Source: Bizionia argentinensis JUB59 (lineage in GTDB: Bacteria > Bacteroidota > Bacteroidia > Flavobacteriales > Flavobacteriaceae). From it: 64,000 bases of DNA. A program made the position numbers and the translations under genes. The DNA lies in the NCBI RefSeq assembly GCF_000224335.1, contig NZ_AFXZ01000013.1, forward strand, positions 54,603 through 118,602, written 5' to 3'. Positions 28,800-38,237 of this stretch are shown here, one piece after another (positions within the stretch are counted from its first letter, which is position 1; the number at the start of each line of letters is the position of its first letter). The notes beneath the pieces were generated by a model that was not told the DNA's origin, made no database searches, and saw only the letters and a list, made by a program, of their open reading frames with translations.

Positions 28800-29255
28800 A
28801 TGAAGGATAAAACCATCGATTATATATTTAGAACCACATGGTTAGCTATAAATAAAATGTATAACGAAGAGGCAGCAAAATTTGAAACCAGTATGGCCAC
28901 CGGTTTTGCTTTATTAAGTATAGACCCTGAAAACGGAACAGCATCTACCTCGTTAGGTCCTAAAATGGGTATGGAAGCTACCAGTCTTTCTAGAACCTTA
29001 AAAAGCATGCAGGAAAAGGGTTTAATTGAACGTAAACCAAATCCTGAAGATGGCCGAGGTGTTATCATTCACCTTACTGAGTTTGGCCGTGAAAAGCGCG
29101 CGTATTCCCGTGAAAAAGTTTTAACCTTTAATGAGGCTATTCGTAAAAATGTTTCTGAAGAAAAATTAGAAAGCTTTTATGAAGTTGCGGGCATTATCAA
29201 TAATATGATATCTAACAAGAAAATTTACAATCAAAAAGAACACATTCTAAAATAA
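28800..29255 (+). CDS. MarR family transcriptional regulator
   Basis: Winged-helix regulator of 151 residues. The recognition region is TSLGPKMGMEATSLSRTLKS and the wing is KPNPEDGRGVIIHLTEFG, with the typical D-x-R of MarR proteins. The start at 28800 (MKDKTIDYIFRTTW) lies just behind a -7 element; an 18-codon longer version would overlap it. It is the first gene of the beta-oxidation operon, one base before the fadB-type gene, and so probably represses this operon in response to acyl-CoA or fatty acids. That effector is inferred. Confidence 0.88.
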   Translation: MKDKTIDYIFRTTWLAINKMYNEEAAKFETSMATGFALLSIDPENGTASTSLGPKMGMEATSLSRTLKSMQEKGLIERKPNPEDGRGVIIHLTEFGREKRAYSREKVLTFNEAIRKNVSEEKLESFYEVAGIINNMISNKKIYNQKEHILK

Positions 29256-29256
29256 T

Positions 29257-31665
29257 ATGACGAAACGAAGAATAAAAAAAGTAGCAGTTATAGGTTCTGG
29301 AATTATGGGGAGCGGTATTGCTTGTCATTTTGCCAATATTGGTGTCGATGTCCTTTTATTAGACATTGTTCCTAGAGAATTAAACGCTACCGAAGAAGCT
29401 AAAAAACTAACTTTACTAGATAAAGTAGTTCGTAATCGCATTGTTAATGACTCATTAGCAGCTGCTTTAAAATCGAAACCCTCTCCTATTTATCATCAAA
29501 AATTTGCGAGTCGCATTACCACCGGTAATTTAGACGACGATATTGCCAAAATAAAAGATGTTGATTGGATTATTGAAGTTGTTGTAGAACGACTAGATAT
29601 TAAGAAACAAGTTTTTGAAAACTTGGAGAAACACAGAACACCAGGAACCTTAATTACCTCTAATACTTCAGGTATTCCAATTCACTTTATGAGTGAAGGT
29701 CGTAGTGAAGATTTCCAAAAGCACTTCTGTGGAACACACTTTTTCAATCCTGCACGTTACTTACAGCTATTTGAAATTATTCCTGGTCCTAAAACATCGG
29801 AAGCAGTTTTAGATTTCCTAAATGATTATGGCGAAAAATTCTTGGGTAAAACATCAGTAATCGCTAAAGATACACCAGCTTTTATTGGAAATCGAATTGG
29901 AATTTTCGGAATTCAAAGTTTATTCCATCAAGTAAAAGAATTAGGCCTAACTATTGAAGAAGTTGATAAATTAACTGGTCCTGTTATTGGCAGACCAAAA
30001 TCGGCTACCTTCCGTACTGTTGATGTGGTAGGGTTAGACACCTTGGTACATGTTGCCAACGGTATATATGATAACTGCCCAGACGACGAAGCCCACGAGC
30101 TTTTTAAACTTCCAGGTTTCATCAACACGATGATGGAAAATAAGTGGCTAGGAAGTAAAACAGGTCAAGGTTTTTATAAGAAGGTAAAAGGTGATAATGG
30201 TAAGAGCGAAATTCTATCTTTAGATTTAGACACATTAGAGTACCGCCCGAAAAAATCAGCCAGATTCGCAACGCTAGAGTTAACTAAAACAGTTGACAAA
30301 GTTGTCGATCGTTTTCCAATTTTAGTTTCAGGAAAAGATAAAGCTGGTGATTTCTATAGAAAAAACTTTGCGGCTATGTTCGCTTATGTGTCGAATCGCG
30401 TTCCTGAAATAACCGACGAGTTATATAAAATTGATGATGCCATGAAAGCTGGTTTCGGATGGGAACACGGACCATTTCAAATTTGGGATGCTATTGGTGT
30501 TGAAAAAGGAATCGAAATTATGAAAGCAGAAGGTTTTGAGCCAGCTGCTTGGGTAAATGAGATGTTAGCTTCGGGAAATAAATCGTTTTACTCTATTAAA
30601 GAAGGGGCGAGTTATTTTTATGATATTCCGAACAAAACACAAGAAAAAATTCCTGGTCAAAATGCATTCATCATTTTAGAAAACATTAGAAAATCCAATG
30701 AAGTCTTTAAAAATTCAGGTGTTGTTATTGAAGATTTAGGTGATGGCATTCTGAATTGTGAATTCCAAAGTAAAATGAACACCATCGGTGGTGATGTTTT
30801 AGCAGGAATTAATAAAGCAATTGATTTAGCTGAAAAAGATTTCGCTGGATTAGTAGTCGGAAATCAAGGCCCTAATTTCTCTGTTGGTGCTAACATAGGA
30901 ATGATTTTCATGATGGCAGCTGAACAAGAATACGACGAATTAAACGCCGCTATTAAATACTTTCAAGATACGATGATGCGCATGCGCTACTCCTCTATTC
31001 CAACTATTTCTGCGCCTCACGGGATGTCTTTAGGTGGTGGTTGTGAGTTATCCTTACATGCTGATAAAGTTGTTGCTGCGGCAGAAACGTATATGGGATT
31101 GGTAGAATTTGGTGTCGGTGTTATACCTGGTGGCGGTGGCTCCAAAGAAATGGCACTACGTGCTTCTGATACGTTTCAGAAAGGTGATGTACAATTAAAC
31201 ATATTACAAGAATATTTCTTAACCATTGCAATGGCCAAAGTATCCACGTCTGCTTATGAAGCATTCGATATGGGTGTTTTACAACATGGAAAAGATGTGG
31301 TGGTAGTTAATAAAGCCCGTCAGATTGCTGTTGCAAAACAACACGCCATATTAATGGCAGATATGGGCTATACACAGCCTATTCTTAGAAACGATGTCAA
31401 AGTTTTAGGAAAACAAGCATTAGGTATGTTCTTAGTAGGAACAGACGCCATGCAAGATAGCAACTACATTAGTGAACACGATATGAAAATTGCTAACAAA
31501 TTAGCATATGTAATGGCTGGTGGCGATTTATCTGAACCAACATTAGTAAGCGAGCAATACCTATTGGATCTAGAACGTGAAGCATTTTTATCTTTATGTA
31601 CAGAACGTAAGACACTTGAGAGAATTCAGCATATGTTGAAGACTGGGAAGCCGTTGAGAAATTAG
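29257..31665 (+). CDS. 3-hydroxyacyl-CoA dehydrogenase / enoyl-CoA hydratase
   Basis: Bifunctional beta-oxidation enzyme of 802 residues in the arrangement dehydrogenase first, hydratase last. The NAD-binding motif is VAVIGSGIMGSGIACHFANI (residues 9-28). The dehydrogenase signature region includes FCGTHFFNPARYLQLFEIIP and the substrate motif DTPAFIGNRIGIFG. The C-terminal crotonase part has MSLGGGCELSLHADKVVAA and FGVGVIPGGGGSKEM. It differs from FadB of E. coli, where the hydratase comes first. It is second in the MarR-led operon and is followed by a 61-bp repeat that ends at the thiolase start. Confidence 0.93.
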   Translation: MTKRRIKKVAVIGSGIMGSGIACHFANIGVDVLLLDIVPRELNATEEAKKLTLLDKVVRNRIVNDSLAAALKSKPSPIYHQKFASRITTGNLDDDIAKIKDVDWIIEVVVERLDIKKQVFENLEKHRTPGTLITSNTSGIPIHFMSEGRSEDFQKHFCGTHFFNPARYLQLFEIIPGPKTSEAVLDFLNDYGEKFLGKTSVIAKDTPAFIGNRIGIFGIQSLFHQVKELGLTIEEVDKLTGPVIGRPKSATFRTVDVVGLDTLVHVANGIYDNCPDDEAHELFKLPGFINTMMENKWLGSKTGQGFYKKVKGDNGKSEILSLDLDTLEYRPKKSARFATLELTKTVDKVVDRFPILVSGKDKAGDFYRKNFAAMFAYVSNRVPEITDELYKIDDAMKAGFGWEHGPFQIWDAIGVEKGIEIMKAEGFEPAAWVNEMLASGNKSFYSIKEGASYFYDIPNKTQEKIPGQNAFIILENIRKSNEVFKNSGVVIEDLGDGILNCEFQSKMNTIGGDVLAGINKAIDLAEKDFAGLVVGNQGPNFSVGANIGMIFMMAAEQEYDELNAAIKYFQDTMMRMRYSSIPTISAPHGMSLGGGCELSLHADKVVAAAETYMGLVEFGVGVIPGGGGSKEMALRASDTFQKGDVQLNILQEYFLTIAMAKVSTSAYEAFDMGVLQHGKDVVVVNKARQIAVAKQHAILMADMGYTQPILRNDVKVLGKQALGMFLVGTDAMQDSNYISEHDMKIANKLAYVMAGGDLSEPTLVSEQYLLDLEREAFLSLCTERKTLERIQHMLKTGKPLRN

Positions 31666-31720
31666 AATCCCATCCCAGCCTTCCCAAAGAGAAGGAGACG
31701 TGATGGACAAAAATAAATTT

Positions 31721-31781
31721 TAACTTAAAATCACCCATAACAGTTCCCTTTCCTTTGGAAAGGGTTAGGGATAGGATAATG
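31721..31781 (+). repeat. Intercistronic 61-bp hairpin repeat, copy 1
   Basis: This copy differs from the one at 33038-33098 at only three of 61 positions. It contains a perfect eight-base stem, CCCTTTCC/GGAAAGGG (31746-31753, 31757-31764), and ends with AGGGATAGGATAATG, where ATG is the thiolase start. It therefore carries the ribosome-binding region of the next gene. Confidence 0.9.
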
Positions 31782-32969
31782 AAACAAGCATATATAGTAA
31801 AAGCATACAGAACAGCCGTTGGTAAAGCGCCAAAAGGGGTGTTCAGATTTAAAAGAACGGACGAATTAGCTGCCGAAACCATCAAATATATGATGAAGGA
31901 GCTACCTAATTTAGACCCTAAACGCATCGATGACGTTATGGTTGGTAATGCCATGCCAGAAGGCGCCCAAGGTTTAAATATGGCGCGTTTAATCTCTTTA
32001 ATGGGATTAGATATTGTAGATGTTCCTGGTGTTACCGTAAATCGTTTTTGTTCTTCTGGGATAGAAACAATTGCTATGGCAGCCGCTAAAATTCAAGCTG
32101 GAATGGGCGATTGTATTATTGCCGGTGGTGCAGAAAGCATGAGTTCGGTACCAATGTCTGGTTTTAAACCCGAATTAAATTATGATTTAGTAAAAGCAGG
32201 TCATGAGGACTATTATTGGGGAATGGGAAATACAGCTGAAGCTGTGGCCAAAAAATACAATGTATCCCGTGAAGACCAAGATGAATTTGCATACCATTCG
32301 CACATGAAAGCGTTAAAAGCTCAAGCTGAAAACCGTTTTCAAGACCAAATTGTACCTATAGAAGTTGAACAGACTTATGTGGATGCTAATGGTAAAAAAG
32401 CAACCAAATCATACACGGTAACCAAAGATGAAGGCCCTCGTGCTGGAACTAATAAAGAAGCTTTAGCTAAACTACGTGCTGTATTTGCAGCAGGTGGAAG
32501 TGTTACAGCTGGAAACTCATCACAAATGAGTGACGGTGCTGCATTTGTTATGGTTATGAGTGAGGACATGGTTAAAGAATTAGGTTTAGAACCAATTGCT
32601 CGCCTTGTTAATTATGCAGCTGCAGGTGTTGAACCTCGTCTTATGGGAATTGGTCCTGTAAAAGCTATTCCAAAAGCATTAAAACAAGCAGGTTTAAAAC
32701 AATCGGATTTAGAGCTTATAGAATTGAATGAAGCTTTTGCATCACAATCTTTAGCCGTTATCCGTGAATTAAATCTGAATCCTGATATCGTGAATGTTAA
32801 TGGTGGTGCCATAGCATTGGGTCACCCATTAGGATGTACAGGTGCTAAATTATCTGTTCAACTTTTTGATGAAATGCGCAAGCGTAATATGGTCGGGAAG
32901 TATGGAGCCGTTACCATGTGTGTTGGGACAGGGCAAGGTGCTTGTGGAATATTTGAATTCTTAAAATAG
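31779..32969 (+). CDS. Acetyl-CoA C-acyltransferase (thiolase)
   Basis: Thiolase for the last step of beta-oxidation, 396 residues. The acyl-accepting Cys is in VNRFCSSGIETIAMAAAKIQ (about residue 92). The C-terminal signatures are NGGAIALGHPLGCTGAKL with the catalytic His and CVGTGQGACGIFEF with the second Cys. The start is MKQAYIVKAYRTAVGK at 31779. An earlier TTG start in the same frame is inside the 61-bp repeat and is rejected. It is third in the fad operon. Confidence 0.95.
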   Translation: MKQAYIVKAYRTAVGKAPKGVFRFKRTDELAAETIKYMMKELPNLDPKRIDDVMVGNAMPEGAQGLNMARLISLMGLDIVDVPGVTVNRFCSSGIETIAMAAAKIQAGMGDCIIAGGAESMSSVPMSGFKPELNYDLVKAGHEDYYWGMGNTAEAVAKKYNVSREDQDEFAYHSHMKALKAQAENRFQDQIVPIEVEQTYVDANGKKATKSYTVTKDEGPRAGTNKEALAKLRAVFAAGGSVTAGNSSQMSDGAAFVMVMSEDMVKELGLEPIARLVNYAAAGVEPRLMGIGPVKAIPKALKQAGLKQSDLELIELNEAFASQSLAVIRELNLNPDIVNVNGGAIALGHPLGCTGAKLSVQLFDEMRKRNMVGKYGAVTMCVGTGQGACGIFEFLK

Positions 32970-33037
32970 AGAATCCCGTCTGCCTTCGGCATCTTTCCTA
33001 AGGGAAGAAACAATTGAAAAAACAAAAAATTAAAGTA

Positions 33038-33098
33038 TAACTTAAAATCACCCGTAACAGTTCCCTTTCCTTCGGAAAGGGTTAGGGATAGGAAAATG
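33038..33098 (+). repeat. Intercistronic 61-bp hairpin repeat, copy 2
   Basis: Second copy of the element at 31721-31781, with the stem CCCTTTCC/GGAAAGGG at 33063-33070 and 33074-33081. The loop changed from TTT to TTC. It ends exactly at the start codon of the acyl-CoA dehydrogenase. The preceding bases are similar to those before copy 1 but less well kept. Confidence 0.9.
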
Positions 33099-34904
33099 GA
33101 AACAAAAGATAAAGATATATTAAGAGGCGGTCAATTTCTTGTAAAAGAAACGAATTGCGAAGATGTGTTTACTCCTGAAGATTTTTCAGAGGAACAAACC
33201 ATGATGAAAGAATCGGTTCAAGAATTTAACGACCGAGAAATCATACCACACAAAAACCGTTTTGAGGCAAAAGATTTTGCGCTAACGGAAGAAGTTATGA
33301 AAAAAGCTGGCGATATGGGCTTTTTAAGCGTGGCTGTTCCTGAAGAATATGGTGGAATGGGTATGGGCTTTGTTTCAACTGTATTGACTTGCGATTATAT
33401 TTCAAGTGGAACAGGTTCTTTTAGCACGGCTTTTGGTGCGCATACTGGAATTGGCACTATGCCAATCACCCTTTATGGAACTGAAGAACAAAAACAAAAA
33501 TACGTTCCTAAATTAGCATCTGGCGAATGGTTTGGTGCCTATTGTTTAACAGAACCTGGCGCTGGATCAGATGCCAATTCTGGAAAAACAACCGCTACGC
33601 TTTCGGAAGATGGAAAATCGTATAAAATTAACGGTCAGAAAATGTGGATTTCAAACGCAGGGTTCTGTCGCTTAATGATTGTTTTTGCGCGTATTGAAGA
33701 TGACAAAAATATTACGGGTTTTATTGTTGAATATGACAAAGAAAATCCAAATGGTATCACTTTAGGTGAAGAAGAACATAAATTAGGTATTCGCGCAAGT
33801 TCAACACGTCAAGTATTCTTTAGCGATACGGTTATACCTGCTGAAAACATGTTGGCTGGTCGTGGCGAAGGTTTCAAAATTGCTATGAATGCTCTTAACA
33901 TTGGTCGTATTAAGTTAGCGGCTGCCTGTTTAGATTCGCAACGTCGTATTTTAACGACTGCTGTTAAATATGCCAACGAACGCAAGCAATTTGACACGCG
34001 TATTTCCGATTTTGGCGCTATTAAAATCAAAATAGCCGAGATGGCTGCAAATGCATATGCTGGTGAATCGGCTACGTACCGCGCATCTAAAAATATTGAA
34101 GATCGTATTGCTATGCGTCAAGCTGCTGGAAATACACATCAAGAATCCGAATTAAAAGGTGTTGAAGAATATGCTATTGAATGTTCTATTTTAAAAGTAG
34201 CTGTTTCTGAAGATGTCCAAAATGCCGCTGATGAAGGTATTCAAATTTTTGGTGGTATGGGATTCTCGGAAGAGACACCTATGGAAGCTGCTTGGAGAGA
34301 TGCTCGAATTGCTCGTATTTACGAAGGCACCAACGAAATCAACCGTATGTTGTGTGTAGGCATGCTTGTTAAGAAAGCCATGAAAGGTCACGTAGATTTA
34401 TTGGGTCCTGCACAAGCGGTTCAAGACGAATTAATGGGTATCCCTTCATTTGACACGCCAGATTATTCTGAATTATTTTCAGAAGAAAAAGAAATGATTA
34501 AGAAGTTAAAGAAAACCTTTTTAATGGTTGCTGGCGCTGCGGTTCAAAAATTTGGTCCGGATTTAGAAGAACACCAACAGTTATTAATAGCTGCTGCTGA
34601 TATTCTAATCGAAATTTATATGGCTGAATCTACGATTTTAAGAACCGAGAAGAATGCTAAACGTTTTGGTGAAGAAGCACAATCCGTACAAATTGCTATG
34701 GCGAAATTATACTTATATCAAGCCGTAGATATTGTAGAAGGAAAAGGAAAAGAAAGTATTATTTCTTTTGCTGAAGGAGATGAACAACGTATGATGCTTA
34801 TGGGCTTAAAACGTTTTACTAAATATACAAACTTCCCAGATATCGTTGATTTACGTAAAGAAATTGCCGAAAAAGTAAAAGCAGAAGGAAAATACTGTTT
34901 TTAA
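33096..34904 (+). CDS. Acyl-CoA dehydrogenase
   Basis: FAD-dependent acyl-CoA dehydrogenase of 602 residues, first oxidation step of beta-oxidation. Signatures include GEWFGAYCLTEPGAGSDANS, GQKMWISNAGFC and the C-terminal QIFGGMGFSEETPMEAAWRD, then ARIARIYEGTNEINRM, where the YEGTNEI Glu is the usual catalytic base. The extra 190-residue C-terminal domain after that motif makes it like VLCAD and the long bacterial type. It is the last gene of the operon MarR-fadB type-thiolase-ACAD. A strong hairpin terminator follows. Confidence 0.95.
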   Translation: METKDKDILRGGQFLVKETNCEDVFTPEDFSEEQTMMKESVQEFNDREIIPHKNRFEAKDFALTEEVMKKAGDMGFLSVAVPEEYGGMGMGFVSTVLTCDYISSGTGSFSTAFGAHTGIGTMPITLYGTEEQKQKYVPKLASGEWFGAYCLTEPGAGSDANSGKTTATLSEDGKSYKINGQKMWISNAGFCRLMIVFARIEDDKNITGFIVEYDKENPNGITLGEEEHKLGIRASSTRQVFFSDTVIPAENMLAGRGEGFKIAMNALNIGRIKLAAACLDSQRRILTTAVKYANERKQFDTRISDFGAIKIKIAEMAANAYAGESATYRASKNIEDRIAMRQAAGNTHQESELKGVEEYAIECSILKVAVSEDVQNAADEGIQIFGGMGFSEETPMEAAWRDARIARIYEGTNEINRMLCVGMLVKKAMKGHVDLLGPAQAVQDELMGIPSFDTPDYSELFSEEKEMIKKLKKTFLMVAGAAVQKFGPDLEEHQQLLIAAADILIEIYMAESTILRTEKNAKRFGEEAQSVQIAMAKLYLYQAVDIVEGKGKESIISFAEGDEQRMMLMGLKRFTKYTNFPDIVDLRKEIAEKVKAEGKYCF

Positions 34905-34927
34905 ATATAATAAAGTTTAGTGAAAAG

Positions 34928-34967
34928 TGAAAAGCCGTTCCTTAATTGGGAACGGCTTTTCTTTTTC
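34928..34967 (+). terminator. Rho-independent terminator of the fad operon
   Basis: AAAAGCCGTTCC pairs with GGGAACGGCTTTT, followed by CTTTTT. The stem of about 12 bases lies 25 bases after the operon's last stop. Confidence 0.9.
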
Positions 34968-34990
34968 CGTATTTTAGTAAAAATTTTCAA

Positions 34991-36628
34991 ATGAAAGCAT
35001 TCAGCCTACTTTTAGCTATTTTATTAATTCCTGTAAGCATTTATAGTCAAGGCTTACTCCAAGAAAAAAACACCTTTACGCATCAAGACACCTTACGCGG
35101 TTCTATTACGCCCGAGCGTGAATGGTGGGATCTAACCTATTATCACTTAGATATTTCGGTAGATCCTGATACTAAATCTATTTCAGGTAAAAACACCATA
35201 AAATATACCGTTTTAAAACCGTATGCCACCATGCAAATAGATTTGCAGGAGCCGTTATTTATTACCAAAGTCACTCAAAATGGAAAAGAATTAAACGCAA
35301 GACGCGATGGAAACGCTTATTTCATTGGATTAATAGATCAGCAGGTTCTGGGCACTAATAATACTATAGAAGTCTATTATGAAGGTAAACCTAAAGAAGC
35401 AATAAATGCACCTTGGGATGGCGGCTTTTCTTGGAAAAAAGATGAAAATGGCAACGATTTTGTAGCCACATCCTGCCAAGGTTTAGGCGCTAGCGTTTGG
35501 TGGCCATGTAAAGACCATATGTATGACGAAGTAGATAGTATGGATATTAGTATTACAATTCCTAAAGGATTAATCAGCATCTCTAATGGACGTTTAGAAA
35601 GTATTGTTGAAAATAAAAAAACAAACACTTATAATTGGACAGTTAAAAACCCAATTAATAATTATGGCGTAAATGTAAACATTGGTGATTATGTAAACTT
35701 TTCGGAAGTATATGCTGGAGAAAATGGGCCGTTGGACATGGATTATTATGTGTTACGAGATAATTTAGAGAAAGCGAAAGAACATTTTAAAGATGCACCA
35801 CGAATGATGGAGGCTTTCGAGCATTGGTTTGGACCTTATCCGTTTTATGAAGATAGTTTTAAGCTCGTGGAAGTTCCTTATTTAGGTATGGAGCATCAAA
35901 GTTCAATTACTTACGGAAATCAATATAAAAAAGGTTATTTAGGTAACGATGTATCGGATTCAGGTTGGGGAATGAAATTCGATTTTATCATTATTCACGA
36001 ATCGGGACACGAATGGTTTGCTAATAATATCACGAATAAAGATATTGCCGATATGTGGATCCACGAAAGCTTTACCTCCTATTCTGAAAACTTATTTGTG
36101 GATTATTTCTATGGAAAAGAAGCTGCTGCCGATTATGTGGTGGGCGTAAGAAAAAGAATCCAAAATGACACACCAATAATTGGAACATATAACGTAAATA
36201 AAGAAGGATCGGCAGACATGTATTATAAAGGTACGAATATGCTTCATACGTTACGCCAATTAGTAAAAAATGATGAGAAATGGCGCCAAATATTACGTGG
36301 TTTAAATGAAAAATTTTATCATCAGACCGTAAATACTAAACAAATTGAAGATTATATTAGTGAGAAATCTGGGATTGATTTAAACGCATTTTTTAATCAG
36401 TATTTACGCCAAGCACACATTCCGACTTTAGAGTATAGCTTTAAAAAAGGTAAATTAAATTATCGTTGGATTAATATTGTTGCTGATTTTGAAATGCCAA
36501 TTCAAGTTACTTTCCACAATAAAGAACAATGGATTCATCCGACCAGTAAATGGAAAACAGTAAAGACTAAAGATCAAAACTTATCTATAAACAGAAACTT
36601 TTATGTAAATAGTTCTAAAATTGAGTAA
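34991..36628 (+). CDS. M1 family metallopeptidase (aminopeptidase-like)
   Basis: Exported zinc metallopeptidase of 545 residues. A signal peptide covers about residues 1-20 (ending IYSQ). The zinc motif is IIHESGHEWFANNI (HExxH) with the third ligand Glu 18 residues on in WIHESFTSYSE. The substrate-binding GxMEN motif appears as LGMEHQSSITYG. The start at 34991 is preferred, since a longer frame starts inside the fad terminator. It probably acts in the periplasm on peptides. The chain is shorter than full-length PepN and lacks the C-terminal helical domain. Confidence 0.92.
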   Translation: MKAFSLLLAILLIPVSIYSQGLLQEKNTFTHQDTLRGSITPEREWWDLTYYHLDISVDPDTKSISGKNTIKYTVLKPYATMQIDLQEPLFITKVTQNGKELNARRDGNAYFIGLIDQQVLGTNNTIEVYYEGKPKEAINAPWDGGFSWKKDENGNDFVATSCQGLGASVWWPCKDHMYDEVDSMDISITIPKGLISISNGRLESIVENKKTNTYNWTVKNPINNYGVNVNIGDYVNFSEVYAGENGPLDMDYYVLRDNLEKAKEHFKDAPRMMEAFEHWFGPYPFYEDSFKLVEVPYLGMEHQSSITYGNQYKKGYLGNDVSDSGWGMKFDFIIIHESGHEWFANNITNKDIADMWIHESFTSYSENLFVDYFYGKEAAADYVVGVRKRIQNDTPIIGTYNVNKEGSADMYYKGTNMLHTLRQLVKNDEKWRQILRGLNEKFYHQTVNTKQIEDYISEKSGIDLNAFFNQYLRQAHIPTLEYSFKKGKLNYRWINIVADFEMPIQVTFHNKEQWIHPTSKWKTVKTKDQNLSINRNFYVNSSKIE

Positions 36629-36654
36629 CTATCATTCTATTTCTAAAAGAAAGT

Positions 36655-36696
36655 AAAAAAGGGAAACGCGCTTAATTTAAGCACGTTTCCCTTTTA
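36655..36696. terminator. Bidirectional terminator between convergent genes
   Basis: GGGAAACG and GCTTAA pair with TTAAGC and CGTTTCCC around a small loop, with one mismatch. A-run and T-run flank the hairpin on the two sides. Confidence 0.88.
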
Positions 36697-36713
36697 AATA
36701 TAAATGATTTCTA

Positions 36714-38180
36714 CTAAATATCGTTTATAAAACTGCTGTAAGGATCTTTAAATTGAATTCCTTCTGTAAATCGGTATTTACTTAATTGCTTATGTTCAAC
36801 TAATGCCCAAAGCACAAATTCTTTTACAAAATAACTTTCTTCTTTTGATAAATTAGGTTGATGCTCACCTAACAAATCATCCAATGGCGTAACGGATTCT
36901 AAAAGCGCTTTGTATTCCTTATCACGCAAATCATCTAACAATTCAAACTCGGCTGTATTATTAAAAAACCAAGAAACAACATCATCATAAGGTCCTACTT
37001 CATCTTGTTTTTTCAATTTTTCTATCTTCGGAAAGAACTCTGGAAATAAGGTTTTCACCGCTTCACCAATTAAATTATACGCTACTTGAGCTGCGCCTTC
37101 CTGCTCTCCTTCATAAACCAATTCTACTTTTCCGGTTATGGATGGAATAATCCCTAGAAAATCGGATAAACGAACTGTTGTTTTATCTTCTCCCGCTTTT
37201 AAAGATCGCAATTCGGCTGTACTTAACAAGTTTTCAAAAGCCGTAATACTCAATCGCGCACTTACACCACTCTTCTCATCAATAAAATCGCTTTCACGCG
37301 CTTCAAAAACTATTTGCTCTAATAAATCTTTAGCTAATTCTGGTACGTGAATGCTTTCTTTTTGGCGTAAATCCGATTTAGATTCTTGTTCTGTAATTAA
37401 TTTGGCCGTTTCAATATCTTCCGGATAATGCGTTAATATTTGCGAACCAATTCTATCTTTTAAAGGTGTAATAATACTTCCTCTATTGGTGTAATCTTCT
37501 GGGTTTGCTGTAAACACAAATTGCATATCTAAAGGCAATCGTAATTTGAAACCACGAATTTGAATATCGCCTTCTTGCAAAATATTAAATAACGCCACTT
37601 GAATTCTAGCTTGTAAATCTGGCAATTCATTAATAACAAAAATACAGCGATTTGCCCGTGGAATCATTCCGTAATGAATAACTCGATCATCCGCATAAGT
37701 CAATTTTAAGTTGGCTGCTTTTATAGGGTCCACATCTCCAATAATATCGGCAACTGTAACATCTGGTGTGGCTAACTTTTCAGCAAAACGCTCACTTCTA
37801 TGCATCCATGAAATAGGGGTTTCATCTCCTTTTTCTTCAATTAATTCTTTGGCAAAACGTGAAATTGGATTTAACGGATCGTCATTAATTTCAGAACCCG
37901 CTACTACAGGAATATATTCGTCTAATAGGGTTAGCATTAATCGTGCTAAACGCGTTTTAGCTTGACCTCGCAATCCTAGTAGGTTAATATTGTGTCTTGA
38001 TAAAATAGCACGTTGTAATTCTGGAATTACGGTGTTTTCATAACCGTGAATACCCTCAAAAACAGGCTCCTTATTCTTAATTTTTTCGATTAGGTTATCC
38101 CGCAATTCGTCTTTAATAGATTTCGATGGATAACCTGATTTTTTTAATGCTCCTAATGTGGTGATTTTTTCTATTTTCAT
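36714..38180 (-). CDS. MoxR/ChlI-like AAA+ ATPase
   Basis: AAA+ ATPase of 488 residues, often annotated as a magnesium chelatase subunit I-like protein. The Walker A is LLGLRGQAKTRLAR (GxxGxAKT, the MoxR form). The Walker B-like strand is CIFVINELPDL, and sensor and arginine-finger regions follow in FVFTANPEDYTNRG and TPLKDRIGSQI. It is paired with a VWA protein 57 bases downstream; MoxR-VWA pairs act in metal insertion or protein assembly. There is no chlorophyll pathway here, so the chelatase name is likely misleading. Confidence 0.87.
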   Translation of the reverse strand: MKIEKITTLGALKKSGYPSKSIKDELRDNLIEKIKNKEPVFEGIHGYENTVIPELQRAILSRHNINLLGLRGQAKTRLARLMLTLLDEYIPVVAGSEINDDPLNPISRFAKELIEEKGDETPISWMHRSERFAEKLATPDVTVADIIGDVDPIKAANLKLTYADDRVIHYGMIPRANRCIFVINELPDLQARIQVALFNILQEGDIQIRGFKLRLPLDMQFVFTANPEDYTNRGSIITPLKDRIGSQILTHYPEDIETAKLITEQESKSDLRQKESIHVPELAKDLLEQIVFEARESDFIDEKSGVSARLSITAFENLLSTAELRSLKAGEDKTTVRLSDFLGIIPSITGKVELVYEGEQEGAAQVAYNLIGEAVKTLFPEFFPKIEKLKKQDEVGPYDDVVSWFFNNTAEFELLDDLRDKEYKALLESVTPLDDLLGEHQPNLSKEESYFVKEFVLWALVEHKQLSKYRFTEGIQFKDPYSSFINDI

Positions 38181-38237
38181 ATTTATCTTTTCATAAAAGA
38201 GAGAAAAACTTTTAACTCTTAACTCTTAATTTTCTTA

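Noticed and set aside
36714..38180. Unusual Walker A (GLRGQAKT) as a sign of an inactive ATPase
   Set aside because: The GxxGxAKT form is normal in the MoxR class of AAA+ proteins.
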